Source of the DNA: Rhodobacterales bacterium CG2_30_65_12
Lineage (GTDB): Bacteria > Pseudomonadota > Alphaproteobacteria > Rhodobacterales > Rhodobacteraceae
Length of the DNA stretch: 10,313 nucleotides
NCBI GenBank assembly: GCA_001873585.1
Contig: MNZL01000077.1
Location: forward strand, 1-10,313
Direction: 5' to 3'
The notes under the pieces: generated by a model
Database searches by the model: none
Seen by the model: only the letters and a program-made list of their open reading frames with translations
Told to the model about the DNA's origin: nothing
Part shown: positions 1-7,218 of the stretch, piece after piece
How positions within the stretch are numbered: position 1 is the stretch's first letter
How the letters are laid out: each line of letters begins with the position of its first letter
Made by a program: the position numbers and the translations under genes

Positions 1-1
1 C

Positions 2-781
2 GACGCGCACACTGGCACAACGGTATTTCTCGGCAGCCGGGGCGCAGGGCCGCTGTTTGCCACCGACGTATCGCGCTGGCTTCCTGAAAACGCGGCGGCG
101 CTCGATGCCGGGCCGGGCTGGGCCAGCGAAGATCAGCTGGCCCCGGCGCTCGCAGGCGGCCCGGCTGATGCCCGGTTTGCCGATCTGCGCGGACTGATTG
201 CGGTGCTTGCTCCTGGCGACGCCGAGATCGCCGCCACCGCCAAGGGCATCCTCGAATGGCATCGCGCGCATGGGTTCTGCGCGTGTTGTGGCGCGGCCTC
301 GGTGCCGGTTGAAGGCGGCTGGCGGCGCGCTTGCCCGGCTTGCAGCGCCGCCCATTTCCCGCGTACCGATCCTGTGGTAATCATGCTCGTCACCCGTGGC
401 AACCGGCTGCTGGTGGGCCGGTCTCCGGGCTGGCCGGATGGATTTTACTCGCTGCTCGCGGGCTTCATGGAACCGGGCGAAACGGTGGCGGCGGCGGTGC
501 GGCGCGAAGTGGCAGAAGAAACGGCCGTGCGGGTGGGGGCGGTGCGGATGCTCACCAGCCAGCCCTGGCCGTTCCCCGCCTCGCTGATGATCGGCTGCAT
601 CGCCGAGGCAACCAGCGAAGAGATCATCTGCGATCCGGTCGAAATCGAAGATGCGCTGTGGCTCACGCGCGAGGAGCTGTTGAGCGTGTTTGCCGGGCAA
701 CACCCCCGAATCGGATCGCCCCGACCGGGCACGATCGCGCATTTCCTGATGCGGATGTGGCTTGCGGACAGGCTGGATTGA
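2..781 (+). CDS. nudC: NADH pyrophosphatase NudC, 5' end missing
   Basis: Nudix hydrolase that cleaves NADH (and, in characterised homologues, NAD caps on RNA) into NMN(H) and AMP in the cytoplasm. The frame is open from the left edge, giving 259 codons before TGA; the N-terminus lies outside the window. Visible in order: an N-terminal region with LGSRGAGPLFATDVS (about codons 10-24), a zinc ribbon made of CxxC in FCACCG (about 277-290) and CxxC in ACPACS (about 331-345), the Nudix box GFMEPGE...RREVAEE (461-526), and SQPWPFPAS (557-583), the motif that separates NADH pyrophosphatases from other Nudix enzymes. The glycine that usually follows the EE pair of the Nudix box is alanine here (524-526); the metal-binding glutamates are intact, so activity is expected. 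An SRPBCC gene follows after 49 bases on the same strand and may be cotranscribed. Family assignment is secure. Confidence 0.93.
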   Translation, partial: DAHTGTTVFLGSRGAGPLFATDVSRWLPENAAALDAGPGWASEDQLAPALAGGPADARFADLRGLIAVLAPGDAEIAATAKGILEWHRAHGFCACCGAASVPVEGGWRRACPACSAAHFPRTDPVVIMLVTRGNRLLVGRSPGWPDGFYSLLAGFMEPGETVAAAVRREVAEETAVRVGAVRMLTSQPWPFPASLMIGCIAEATSEEIICDPVEIEDALWLTREELLSVFAGQHPRIGSPRPGTIAHFLMRMWLADRLD

Positions 782-830
782 GGCGAATGTTTCGTCGCCG
801 AGGCCGAGACAGAAAAAACGGGGCAGACAG

Positions 831-1304
831 ATGAAAATGGCGACCCGCGAAGACATCACCGCCCCGATCGAGGCGGTGTTTGAACATCTTGCGGATTTCG
901 ACGGGTTCGAGCGCGCGGCGATGCGCCGGGGCGCCGAGGTGGCGCGCATCGACGCCCTTTCGGCTGCCGGCCCGGGCATGGCCTGGCACGTCGGGTTCAG
1001 CTATCGCGGCCGGGCGCGCAAGGCCAATATCGAACTCGCGGATTTCGACGCACCCGAACGGATACGCGCCATGGTGGCCTCGACCGGGGTCGATATGGAA
1101 CTGGTGGTGGAGCTGGTGGCGATGTCGCGCAGCCGCACACGGATGAACCTTTCGCTCGATCTGCGCCCGCGCACGATCCCGGCGCGGATGATGGTCCAGT
1201 CGTTGAAGCTGGCGCGCCAGACCGTGCTCAAGCGGTTCCGTCAGCGGGTCGGCGATTATGCCGCCGACCTTGAAGCGCGGGTGCAGACCGCCGGCGCCGG
1301 ATGA
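831..1304 (+). CDS. SRPBCC-fold (START/Bet v1-like) protein of unknown ligand
   Basis: A 157-residue soluble protein with no signal peptide and no membrane segment. The start MKMATREDITAPIEAVFEHL, followed by DFDGFERAAMRRG and a series of amphipathic strands (WHVGFSYRGRARKANIEL, later RTRMNLSLDLRPR), then a long C-terminal basic helix (about residues 118-150, KLARQTVLKRFRQRVGDYAADL), fits the SRPBCC layout: a helix-grip fold whose cavity binds hydrophobic ligands. No catalytic residues can be named and the ligand is unknown. The ATG at 831 is chosen because the conserved N-terminal strand begins there. An in-frame ATG at 762 would overlap the end of nudC and add 23 residues with no family resemblance. 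The ribosome binding site is weak. It lies 49 bases after nudC and converges on pheA with an 18-base gap. Confidence 0.8.
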   Translation: MKMATREDITAPIEAVFEHLADFDGFERAAMRRGAEVARIDALSAAGPGMAWHVGFSYRGRARKANIELADFDAPERIRAMVASTGVDMELVVELVAMSRSRTRMNLSLDLRPRTIPARMMVQSLKLARQTVLKRFRQRVGDYAADLEARVQTAGAG

Positions 1305-1317
1305 GCCATGCGCCCAC

Positions 1318-1330
1318 CCGGCTCAGCCGG
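1318..1330. repeat. Short inverted repeat at the convergent gene ends
   Basis: CCGGCT and AGCCGG flank a single C and overlap the pheA stop codon, in the 18-base gap between two converging genes. As a hairpin it would need to open to leave a workable loop, and there is no T-run on either strand, so a terminator role is only a guess. Confidence 0.25.
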
Positions 1331-2165
1331 AGCTATGGCGGCGCGGATCTGCGGGGTAGACGCCGAGAATATCGAGATTGTTGGTGAAATAGGTGAGCTC
1401 TTCGAGCGCGAGCTGCACCGGGCGATCGTCGGGATGGCCCTCGATATCGGCATAAAAGCGCGTGGCGGTGAATGAGCCGTCGATCATGTAGCTTTCCAGC
1501 TTTGTCATGTTCACGCCGTTGGTGGCAAAACCGCCCATCGCCTTGTAGAGCGCGGCTGGAATGTTGCGCACTTCAAAGACGAAGGTGGTCATCATCCCGT
1601 CGTTGCCGCGCCGGGTGGTATCCAAGTCGCGGCCCATGATGACGAAGCGGGTGGTGTTGTGGCCGTGGTCCTCGATATCGCGCGCGAGGATGTCGAGCCC
1701 GTAGATTTCGGCCGCGAGCGTCGAGGCCAGAACGCCTTCGCCCGGGGTCTTGTGTTGGGCAAGCTCTGCCGCCGCCCCGGCGCTATCAGCCGAGGCGTGG
1801 CCGCGAATGCCGTGGGCCTTGAGAAACTGTGCCGACTGCGGCAGCAGAACGAGGTGGGCGCGCACGTCGGTGATGTCTTCCAGTCGGGTTCCGGGCAGGC
1901 CAAGCAAGCTGATACGCACTCGCAGGAAGGCTTCATCGAGAATGTGCAGGCCACTCGCGGGAAGCAGGCGGTGAATGTCGGCCACCCGACCATAGGTCGA
2001 GTTTTCGACCGGCAGCATCGCCTGATCGGCCTTGCCCTCGCGCACTGCGGCGATGACGTCTTCAAAGGTGCGGCAGGGGATCGCCTCCATCCCGGGCCGG
2101 GCCTCGTGGCAGGCCTGGTGCGAATAGGCGCCGGGTTCTCCCTGGAAGGTGATCTTGCCGGTCAT
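1323..2165 (-). CDS. pheA: Prephenate dehydratase, monofunctional, with ACT domain
   Basis: Converts prephenate to phenylpyruvate, the committed step of phenylalanine synthesis, in the cytoplasm. The 280-residue length fits the stand-alone enzyme with no chorismate mutase domain. The N-terminal FQGEPGAYSHQA (7-18) and LPVENSTYGRV (51-61) are prephenate dehydratase signatures, and the catalytic TRF motif is at 172-174 in HNTTRFVIMGR. The C-terminal regulatory ACT domain spans about 193-272. In it the region equivalent to the Phe-binding GALV motif reads PAALYKAMGG (203-212), and the ESRP motif reads ESYM (224-227) before GSFTATRFYADIEGHP. The start is supported by a GGGGAG ribosome binding site (complement of 2173-2178), seven bases before ATG. 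It is divergent from cycM (142 bases apart) and convergent with the SRPBCC gene; no clear promoter was identified on this strand. Confidence 0.95.
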   Translation of the reverse strand: MTGKITFQGEPGAYSHQACHEARPGMEAIPCRTFEDVIAAVREGKADQAMLPVENSTYGRVADIHRLLPASGLHILDEAFLRVRISLLGLPGTRLEDITDVRAHLVLLPQSAQFLKAHGIRGHASADSAGAAAELAQHKTPGEGVLASTLAAEIYGLDILARDIEDHGHNTTRFVIMGRDLDTTRRGNDGMMTTFVFEVRNIPAALYKAMGGFATNGVNMTKLESYMIDGSFTATRFYADIEGHPDDRPVQLALEELTYFTNNLDILGVYPADPRRHSSG

Positions 2166-2246
2166 TGCCTCGCTCCCCGTGGACGATTTTGGCCGCCTTT
2201 GTGGCCCCGCTGCGGCCTTTGGGCATGTCGTGGCGCGTCATATCGC

Positions 2247-2276
2247 TTGAAACGTGGCAAGGGAAGCGGATAGAAG
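2247..2276 (+). promoter_or_regulatory. Candidate sigma-70-type promoter for cycM
   Basis: TTGAAA (2247-2252) is followed after 18 bases by TAGAAG (2271-2276), about 31 bases before the cycM ATG. The -35 element matches five of six consensus bases and the -10 element four of six. It sits in the 142-base divergent gap between pheA and cycM, where a cycM promoter has to be. The rest of that gap shows no FNR box, riboswitch or attenuator that I can recognise. Confidence 0.4.
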
Positions 2277-2307
2277 GCGGTGACTCAGGGAACCTACGGA
2301 CCGCGAC

Positions 2308-2847
2308 ATGTTCAACACAACCAACTTGATCAAGCTCGGAGCCAGCATCGCCGGCGCGCTGCTCATCTTCCTTTTTGCCAACTGGGGCGCGCATTCGCTC
2401 TACCAGGTGGTGCAGGAAACGCATGGCGACGAAGAACACGCTGTGGCGCGTGGCTACATGATCGCCGCCGCTGAAGAAGACGCCCCGGTTGAAGCGAAAC
2501 CGGAGGCCGAGGCCAGCTTCGCCGATCTTTTCGCCGCCGCCGACGCAGGCAAGGGCGAAAAAGTGTTTGGCAAGTGCAAGGCCTGCCACAAGCTCGAAGA
2601 GGGCGCCAACGCGACCGGGCCTTCGCTCTACGGCGTGGTGGGGCGCCCGAAGGCCGAGGCCCCGGGGTTCAACTACTCCGACGTGCTCCTTGCCTTGCAG
2701 GGCGGCACCTGGGAGCCGGAACAGCTCGACCAGTGGCTGACCAACCCCAAGGACTATGCGCCGGGCAACAAGATGACCTTTGCTGGCCTGAAAAAGCCCG
2801 AAGACCGCGCCAATCTGATCGCTTATCTCGCCACCATTGGTGGCTGA
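2308..2847 (+). CDS. cycM: Membrane-anchored c-type cytochrome, CycM (cytochrome c552) type
   Basis: A 179-residue monohaem cytochrome. Residues about 8-27 (IKLGASIAGALLIFLFANWG) form one uncleaved membrane anchor. An acidic, Ala/Pro/Glu-rich linker follows to about residue 70, then a class I cytochrome c domain in the periplasm. The haem site is CKACH (C90, C93, H94), and the distal Met ligand is M156 in NKMTFAG. The C-terminal helix EDRANLIAYLATI is typical. The domain order and the wording around FGKCKACHKLEEG and FNYSD closely resemble Paracoccus CycM and the cytochrome cy group, which carry electrons from the bc1 complex to cytochrome oxidases while staying tethered to the membrane. The ATG at 2308 gives the anchor intact; its ribosome binding site is weak. 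A strong terminator follows 21 bases after the stop, so it appears to be a single-gene unit. Confidence 0.93.
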   Translation: MFNTTNLIKLGASIAGALLIFLFANWGAHSLYQVVQETHGDEEHAVARGYMIAAAEEDAPVEAKPEAEASFADLFAAADAGKGEKVFGKCKACHKLEEGANATGPSLYGVVGRPKAEAPGFNYSDVLLALQGGTWEPEQLDQWLTNPKDYAPGNKMTFAGLKKPEDRANLIAYLATIGG

Positions 2848-2868
2848 TCTGGCAAACCCGGTCATGGG

Positions 2869-2900
2869 CGGCCGCGTCGGGCAACCGGCGCGGCCGTTTT
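2869..2900 (+). terminator. Strong intrinsic terminator after cycM
   Basis: Left arm CGGCCGCGTCGG (2869-2880), tetraloop GCAA (2881-2884) and right arm CCGGCGCGGCCG (2885-2896) give a continuous 12-base-pair stem with one T-G wobble. A TTTT run follows at 2897-2900. The loop is a GNRA tetraloop, which further stabilises the hairpin. It separates cycM from the yej operon, so yejA needs its own promoter in 2901-3006. Confidence 0.85.
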
Positions 2901-3006
2901 CGTGTTTGCCGACGGCGATGCGTTCACGAATTCGCGCCTTGAACAGGGGCGGCCGGGCGTTTTAGCCTGCCGTTATCGGGAAATCGGCTGGAGAGGCCGA
3001 CTTGAC

Positions 3007-3011
3007 GGAGG
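3007..3011 (+). promoter_or_regulatory. Ribosome binding site that sets the yejA start
   Basis: GGAGG lies seven bases before the ATG at 3019. The frame is open further upstream, to an ATG at 2902, but that start would lie immediately beside the terminator and would add 39 residues with no signal-peptide character. Confidence 0.75.
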
Positions 3012-3018
3012 ATCATCC

Positions 3019-4923
3019 ATGCCCCACGACACCCCACGCCGCCGCGCCGCCGCCCGCAGCGTGCCAGACGCATGGGCGCTGCTGGCGCTTTTGCCCATGG
3101 CCGGCGTTCTGCTGATCGTCGGCACGCTCGCGGCGATGGCGCAGGGCACCACCGTCGCGCATGCCTTCTCCTACTTCGGCACGCCCAAATACGGGCCCGA
3201 CTTCGCACATCTCGATTACGCCAACCCGGACGCCCCGAAGGCCGGCGAGATAGCGATTTCCGTGCAGTCGGGCACCTTCGACAGCTTCAACCCCTATTCG
3301 CGCAAGGGCGTGCCCGGCGCGCTCGCGTCGGTGCCGATCGAACGGCTTATGGAGAGCACCGCCGATGAGATCGGCACCTCCTACTGCCTGATCTGCGAAA
3401 CTCTCGAATACCCCGACGACCAGTCCTGGGCGATCTTCACCATTCGCCCCGAGGCGCGCTTTTCGGACGGCACCAGGGTGACGGCGGATGATGTGGTGTT
3501 TACCCATGAATTGTTCATGGAGCAGGGCCTGCCCTCGTTCCGCGAGGGCGTGGCGCGGATTATCGAAAAGGTTGAGGCGCTCGATGAGGACCGGGTGAAA
3601 TTCACCTTCCGGGAGGACAGCACCCGGCGCGACCGGATCGAACAGGCCGGCTCTACCCCGGTAATGTCGCGCGCCTGGATGGAGGCCAACGCCTATCGGC
3701 TCGACGAGAGCAACGACACGCCGATCCTCGGCACCGGGGCTTACGTTCTCGACAGCTATGAGACCAACCAGCGCATCGTTTACCGCCGCAATCCCGATTA
3801 CTGGGCCACGGATCTGCCGCTGATGAAAGGCCGGTCGAATTTCGAAACCATCCGGGTGGAATACTTCGCCGACGCCGATGCCGCCTTCGAGGGGTTCAAG
3901 GCCGGGGCGTATACCTTCCGCGAGGAAAACAGCTCGAAGCAGTGGGCGACGGGGTATGGGTTTGACGCGGTAACGAATGGCAGCGTGATAAAGGCCGAAC
4001 TGCCCGACGGGGCGCAGGCTTCAGGCCAGGCTTTCGTGTTCAACCTGCGCCGCGAAAAGTTCGACGACATCCGCGTGCGCGAGGCGATTGCCCGGATGTT
4101 CAATTTCGAATGGTCGAACGAGACGCTGTTCTACGGCCTCTACGCCCGCACCCGCGGCTTTGCCGGCAATTCCTACAACGAGGCCACCGGCAAGCCGAGC
4201 GCCGAGGAATTGGCTGTGCTCGAACCGCTGGCCGATATCCTGCCCGAGGGCGTGCTCACCGACGCGGTGGTGATGCCCCCCGTCTCAGGTGCCCGCCAGC
4301 TCGACCGGGGGCAGCTGCGCGCCGCTTCGGCGCTGCTCGACGAGGCCGGCTGGCCGGTCGGCGACGATGGTATCCGGCGCAATGCTGCGGGCGAGACGCT
4401 GAAAGTGGAGTTTCTCGAATACTCCACCGCCTTTGACCGGGTGGTGCAGCCGTTTGTGGAAAACCTCAAGGCGCTGGGCGTCGACGCGAGCCTCAACCGG
4501 GTCGATACCGCGCAATATATCGAGCGCTCCCGCAGCTTCGATTACGATATCATCACCGACCAGCTCTCGATCGGCTACGAGGCGGGCTCGGGGCTGGAGC
4601 AGCAATTCGGCTCGGCCGAGGCCGAGTTCAGCCTGTTCAACCCTGCCGGCATCGCTCATCCGGCGGTGGACGCTCTGATCAAGCTGGCCTCCGGCGCCGA
4701 AACCCGCGACGACATGATCGCGGCGATGAAGGCGCTTGACCGGACCATGCGCGCGCTCAAATTCGTCACGCCGCAATGGTTCAAGGATGTTCACACCGTC
4801 GCCTATTACGACATGTTCGAGCACGCTGAGACGATCGCGCCTTACGATCTCGGCTATCTCGACTACTGGTGGTATGACGCGGCCAAACACGAGGCGCTGA
4901 GAGCGTCTGGCGCGCTGCGCTGA
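3019..4923 (+). CDS. yejA: Peptide-binding periplasmic protein of ABC transporter, YejA type
   Basis: A 634-residue SBP_bac_5 (DppA/OppA-fold) solute-binding protein that delivers peptides or peptide-like compounds to the permeases encoded next. The N-terminal export signal is long: an Arg-rich n-region with RRRAAARS, a hydrophobic core at about 19-40, then cleavage probably after AMA (41) or AHA (49). The mature protein opens with FSYFGTPKYGPDFAHLDYANPDAPKAG, which matches YejA. Other family landmarks are GTFDSFNPY (85-93), ARFSDGTRVTADDVVFT (147-162), PLMKGRSNFETIRVEYF, and the end LGYLDYWWYDAAK. The only two cysteines, C123 and C126, form a CLIC motif; E. coli YejA has none at this point. 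The RR in the signal lacks the following hydrophobic-Lys Tat pattern, so Sec export is likelier. It leads a yejABEF operon; yejB follows after 34 bases. E. coli YejABEF imports microcin C; the substrate here is unknown. Confidence 0.92.
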   Translation: MPHDTPRRRAAARSVPDAWALLALLPMAGVLLIVGTLAAMAQGTTVAHAFSYFGTPKYGPDFAHLDYANPDAPKAGEIAISVQSGTFDSFNPYSRKGVPGALASVPIERLMESTADEIGTSYCLICETLEYPDDQSWAIFTIRPEARFSDGTRVTADDVVFTHELFMEQGLPSFREGVARIIEKVEALDEDRVKFTFREDSTRRDRIEQAGSTPVMSRAWMEANAYRLDESNDTPILGTGAYVLDSYETNQRIVYRRNPDYWATDLPLMKGRSNFETIRVEYFADADAAFEGFKAGAYTFREENSSKQWATGYGFDAVTNGSVIKAELPDGAQASGQAFVFNLRREKFDDIRVREAIARMFNFEWSNETLFYGLYARTRGFAGNSYNEATGKPSAEELAVLEPLADILPEGVLTDAVVMPPVSGARQLDRGQLRAASALLDEAGWPVGDDGIRRNAAGETLKVEFLEYSTAFDRVVQPFVENLKALGVDASLNRVDTAQYIERSRSFDYDIITDQLSIGYEAGSGLEQQFGSAEAEFSLFNPAGIAHPAVDALIKLASGAETRDDMIAAMKALDRTMRALKFVTPQWFKDVHTVAYYDMFEHAETIAPYDLGYLDYWWYDAAKHEALRASGALR

Positions 4924-4957
4924 GAGCAGAGGCAAGGTCAGCCAAGACAGGAGCACA

Positions 4958-6112
4958 ATGGGCGCCTATATCCTGAGGCGGCTGTTGCTGATCGTCCCGA
5001 CGCTGATCGGGATCATGGTCATCAACTTCACGCTCACCCAGTTCGTGCCCGGCGGGCCGATCGAGCAGATTATTGCCCAGATGGAGGGCGAGGGCGACGT
5101 GTTCGAGGCGATCTCGGGCGGCGGGCAGGAGGAGACCGCCAGCGCCGCCACCGCCGACGAGCGCTATCTCGGCGCGCGCGGCTTGCCGCAGGATTTTCTC
5201 GACAAGCTTGAAATCGAGATGGGTTTTGCGAGGGTCGTGTGCGACCCCGGCTTCGAGGGCGCGCCCGATATCAAGAACCCGGCTTGCGTAAAGGAAGACA
5301 TTCCCGCGCTCGAACGCTTCCTGATCATGATGGGCCGCTACATCCGGTTTGATTTTGGTGAGAGCTATTTCCGCTCGATCGGGGTGTTCGAGCTGATTGC
5401 CGAGAAACTGCCGGTTTCGATTACGCTCGGGCTGTGGTCGACGGTGATCGCCTATCTCGTCTCGATCCCGCTCGGCATCAAGAAAGCGGTGCGCGACGGC
5501 ACCCGGTTCGATACCGTCACCTCGGCGCTGATCATCGTGGCGTATGCGATCCCGGGCTTTCTCGTTGCGATCCTGCTGCTGGTGCTCCTGGCGGGCGGCA
5601 GTTACTGGCAGATCTTTCCGCTGCGGGGGCTCACGTCGGACAATTGGGAAGACTTGAGCCTGATTGGCAAGGTGCTCGATTATTTCTGGCACATCACCCT
5701 GCCAGTGGTGGCTTCGACCATCGCCAGCTTTGCCACGCTTACGCTGCTGACGAAAAACTCCTTCCTCGACGAGATCAAAAAGCAATACGTGATCACCGCG
5801 CGGGCCAAGGGACTGAGCGAATCCCGCGTGCTGTACGGCCATGTGTTCCGCAACGCGATGCTGATCGTGATCTCGGGCTTTCCGGCGCTGTTTATCGGCG
5901 TGTTTTTCGGCGGCTCGCTCATCATCGAGACGATCTTTTCGCTTGATGGCCTCGGGCGGCTCGGCTTCGAGGCGGCGGTGGCGCGCGACTATCCGATCGT
6001 CTTCGGCACGCTGTTCGTTTTTGGCCTCGTCGGCCTTCTCGTCGGCATCCTCTCCGATCTCATGTACGTGTTCGTCGATCCGCGGATCGACTTCGAGCGG
6101 AGGGTGGGCTGA
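4958..6112 (+). CDS. yejB: ABC transporter permease, YejB type
   Basis: First inner-membrane permease of the peptide importer, 384 residues (E. coli YejB has 364). It starts MGAYILRRLLLIVPTLIGIM at an ATG preceded by AGGAG. Membrane segments are predicted at about 9-29, 152-176, 186-212, 244-264, 298-325 and 346-368. A large periplasmic domain occupies 31-150, as is usual for this family. The cytoplasmic EAA coupling loop (about 273-300, QYVITARAKGLSESRVLYGH) contacts the ATPase. The extra length against E. coli lies in the periplasmic domain, around FARVVCDPGFEGAPDIKNPACVKED, which holds the protein's only two cysteines (C95 and C110). Its stop overlaps the yejE start as TGATG, indicating translational coupling. 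The ending DPRIDFERR is diagnostic of YejB. Confidence 0.95.
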   Translation: MGAYILRRLLLIVPTLIGIMVINFTLTQFVPGGPIEQIIAQMEGEGDVFEAISGGGQEETASAATADERYLGARGLPQDFLDKLEIEMGFARVVCDPGFEGAPDIKNPACVKEDIPALERFLIMMGRYIRFDFGESYFRSIGVFELIAEKLPVSITLGLWSTVIAYLVSIPLGIKKAVRDGTRFDTVTSALIIVAYAIPGFLVAILLLVLLAGGSYWQIFPLRGLTSDNWEDLSLIGKVLDYFWHITLPVVASTIASFATLTLLTKNSFLDEIKKQYVITARAKGLSESRVLYGHVFRNAMLIVISGFPALFIGVFFGGSLIIETIFSLDGLGRLGFEAAVARDYPIVFGTLFVFGLVGLLVGILSDLMYVFVDPRIDFERRVG

Positions 6113-7218
6113 TGGCGCTTTCTCCGCTCAACCAGCGCCGCTGGCGCAACTTCCAGCGAAACCGGCGCGCGTTCTGGTCACTGATGATCTTCGCGGTCTT
6201 GTTCGGCGTCTCGCTCTTTGCCGAACTGATCGCCAACGACAAGCCGATCCTTGTTCGCTACGATGGCGGCTTCTACGCCCCGATCCTCAGGTTCTACCCC
6301 GAGACGGCTTTTGGTGGCGATTTCCGCACCGAGGCGGTCTACAGCGATATCGAAGTCCAATGCCTGATCGTTTCGCAGGGGCAGGAAAGCTGCTTTGACG
6401 ATCCCGAAGCGGTGATGGACGACGCCGCCGACGGCAAAATCGGCGGCGCGGCGATCAACACCGGCTGGCTGCTCTGGCCGCCCGTTCCCTACAGCTATGA
6501 CACGATCAACGATATCGGCGGCGCGGCACCCTCGGCGCCCGACCGACGCCACTGGCTCGGCACCGACGATACCGCCCGCGACGTGCTTGCGCGTGTGATC
6601 TACGGTTTTCGTCTCTCCGTGCTTTTCACCCTGATCGTGACGGTGCTCACCTCGCTCATCGGCATCGCCGCCGGGGCGGTCCAGGGCTATTTCGGCGGCT
6701 GGGTCGATCTTGTGTTCCAGCGCTTTCTCGAAATCTGGGGTTCCACCCCCTCGCTCTACGTGATCATCATCGTGTTCGCCATTCTTGGCCGGTCGTTCTG
6801 GCTTCTGGTCTTCGTTACCGTCCTGTTTGGATGGCCGGCGCTCGTGGGTGTGGTGCGCGCCGAGTTTCTGCGCGCGCGCAATCTTGAATACGTCCGTGCC
6901 GCCAAGGCGCTGGGGGTGAGCAACCGCAAGATCATGTTTCACCACATGCTGCCCAACGCGATGGTGGCCACGCTCACCATGCTGCCGTTCATCATCACCG
7001 GCACGATCGGCACGCTCGCCGCGCTTGATTTTCTCGGCTACGGATTGCCGTCGTCTTCTCCGTCGCTGGGCGAGCTGACCCGGCAAGCCAAGCAGAACCT
7101 GCAAGCGCCGTGGCTGGCGTTTACCGCCTTTTTTGCCTTCACCGTGCTGCTCTCGCTTCTCGTCTTTATCTTCGAGGGCGTGCGCGATGCGTTCGATCCG
7201 CGAAAGACCTTCCAATGA
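6112..7218 (+). CDS. yejE: ABC transporter permease, YejE type
   Basis: Second inner-membrane permease, 368 residues (E. coli YejE has 341). The N-terminus LSPLNQRRWRNFQRNRRAFWSL leads into membrane segment 1 (about 22-40) and AELIANDKPILVRYDG, both hallmarks of YejE. A periplasmic segment runs to about 165. Further segments lie at about 166-191, 211-243, 283-307 and 333-355. The EAA loop is at about 250-281 (RAEFLRARNLEYVRAAKALG through HHMLPNAM). The longer length comes from the periplasmic part around VQCLIVSQGQESCFDDPEAV, which carries the only two cysteines (C84 and C94). It ends VRDAFDPRKTFQ. It overlaps yejB by one base and yejF by four (ATGA), so the three should be translated together and in similar amounts. 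Confidence 0.95.
   Translation: MALSPLNQRRWRNFQRNRRAFWSLMIFAVLFGVSLFAELIANDKPILVRYDGGFYAPILRFYPETAFGGDFRTEAVYSDIEVQCLIVSQGQESCFDDPEAVMDDAADGKIGGAAINTGWLLWPPVPYSYDTINDIGGAAPSAPDRRHWLGTDDTARDVLARVIYGFRLSVLFTLIVTVLTSLIGIAAGAVQGYFGGWVDLVFQRFLEIWGSTPSLYVIIIVFAILGRSFWLLVFVTVLFGWPALVGVVRAEFLRARNLEYVRAAKALGVSNRKIMFHHMLPNAMVATLTMLPFIITGTIGTLAALDFLGYGLPSSSPSLGELTRQAKQNLQAPWLAFTAFFAFTVLLSLLVFIFEGVRDAFDPRKTFQ

Noticed and set aside
2939..2967. TTGAAC followed after 17 bases by TTAGCC as a yejA promoter
   Set aside because: The -35 element is reasonable but the -10 element matches poorly. A promoter must exist in 2901-3006 because of the upstream terminator, but I cannot place it with confidence.
2984..3000. 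Small hairpin (TCGGCT / GGCCGA) presenting GGAGA in its loop just before the yejA ribosome binding site, resembling a CsrA-type site
   Set aside because: The stem is only six pairs including a wobble, and I know of no good reason to expect CsrA control in this group. Chance occurrence in GC-rich DNA is likely.
3037..3060. Twin-arginine (Tat) signal in the YejA N-terminus
   Set aside because: Consecutive arginines are present, but the residues after them lack the hydrophobic and lysine positions of the Tat motif, and the solute-binding protein has no cofactor that would call for folded export.
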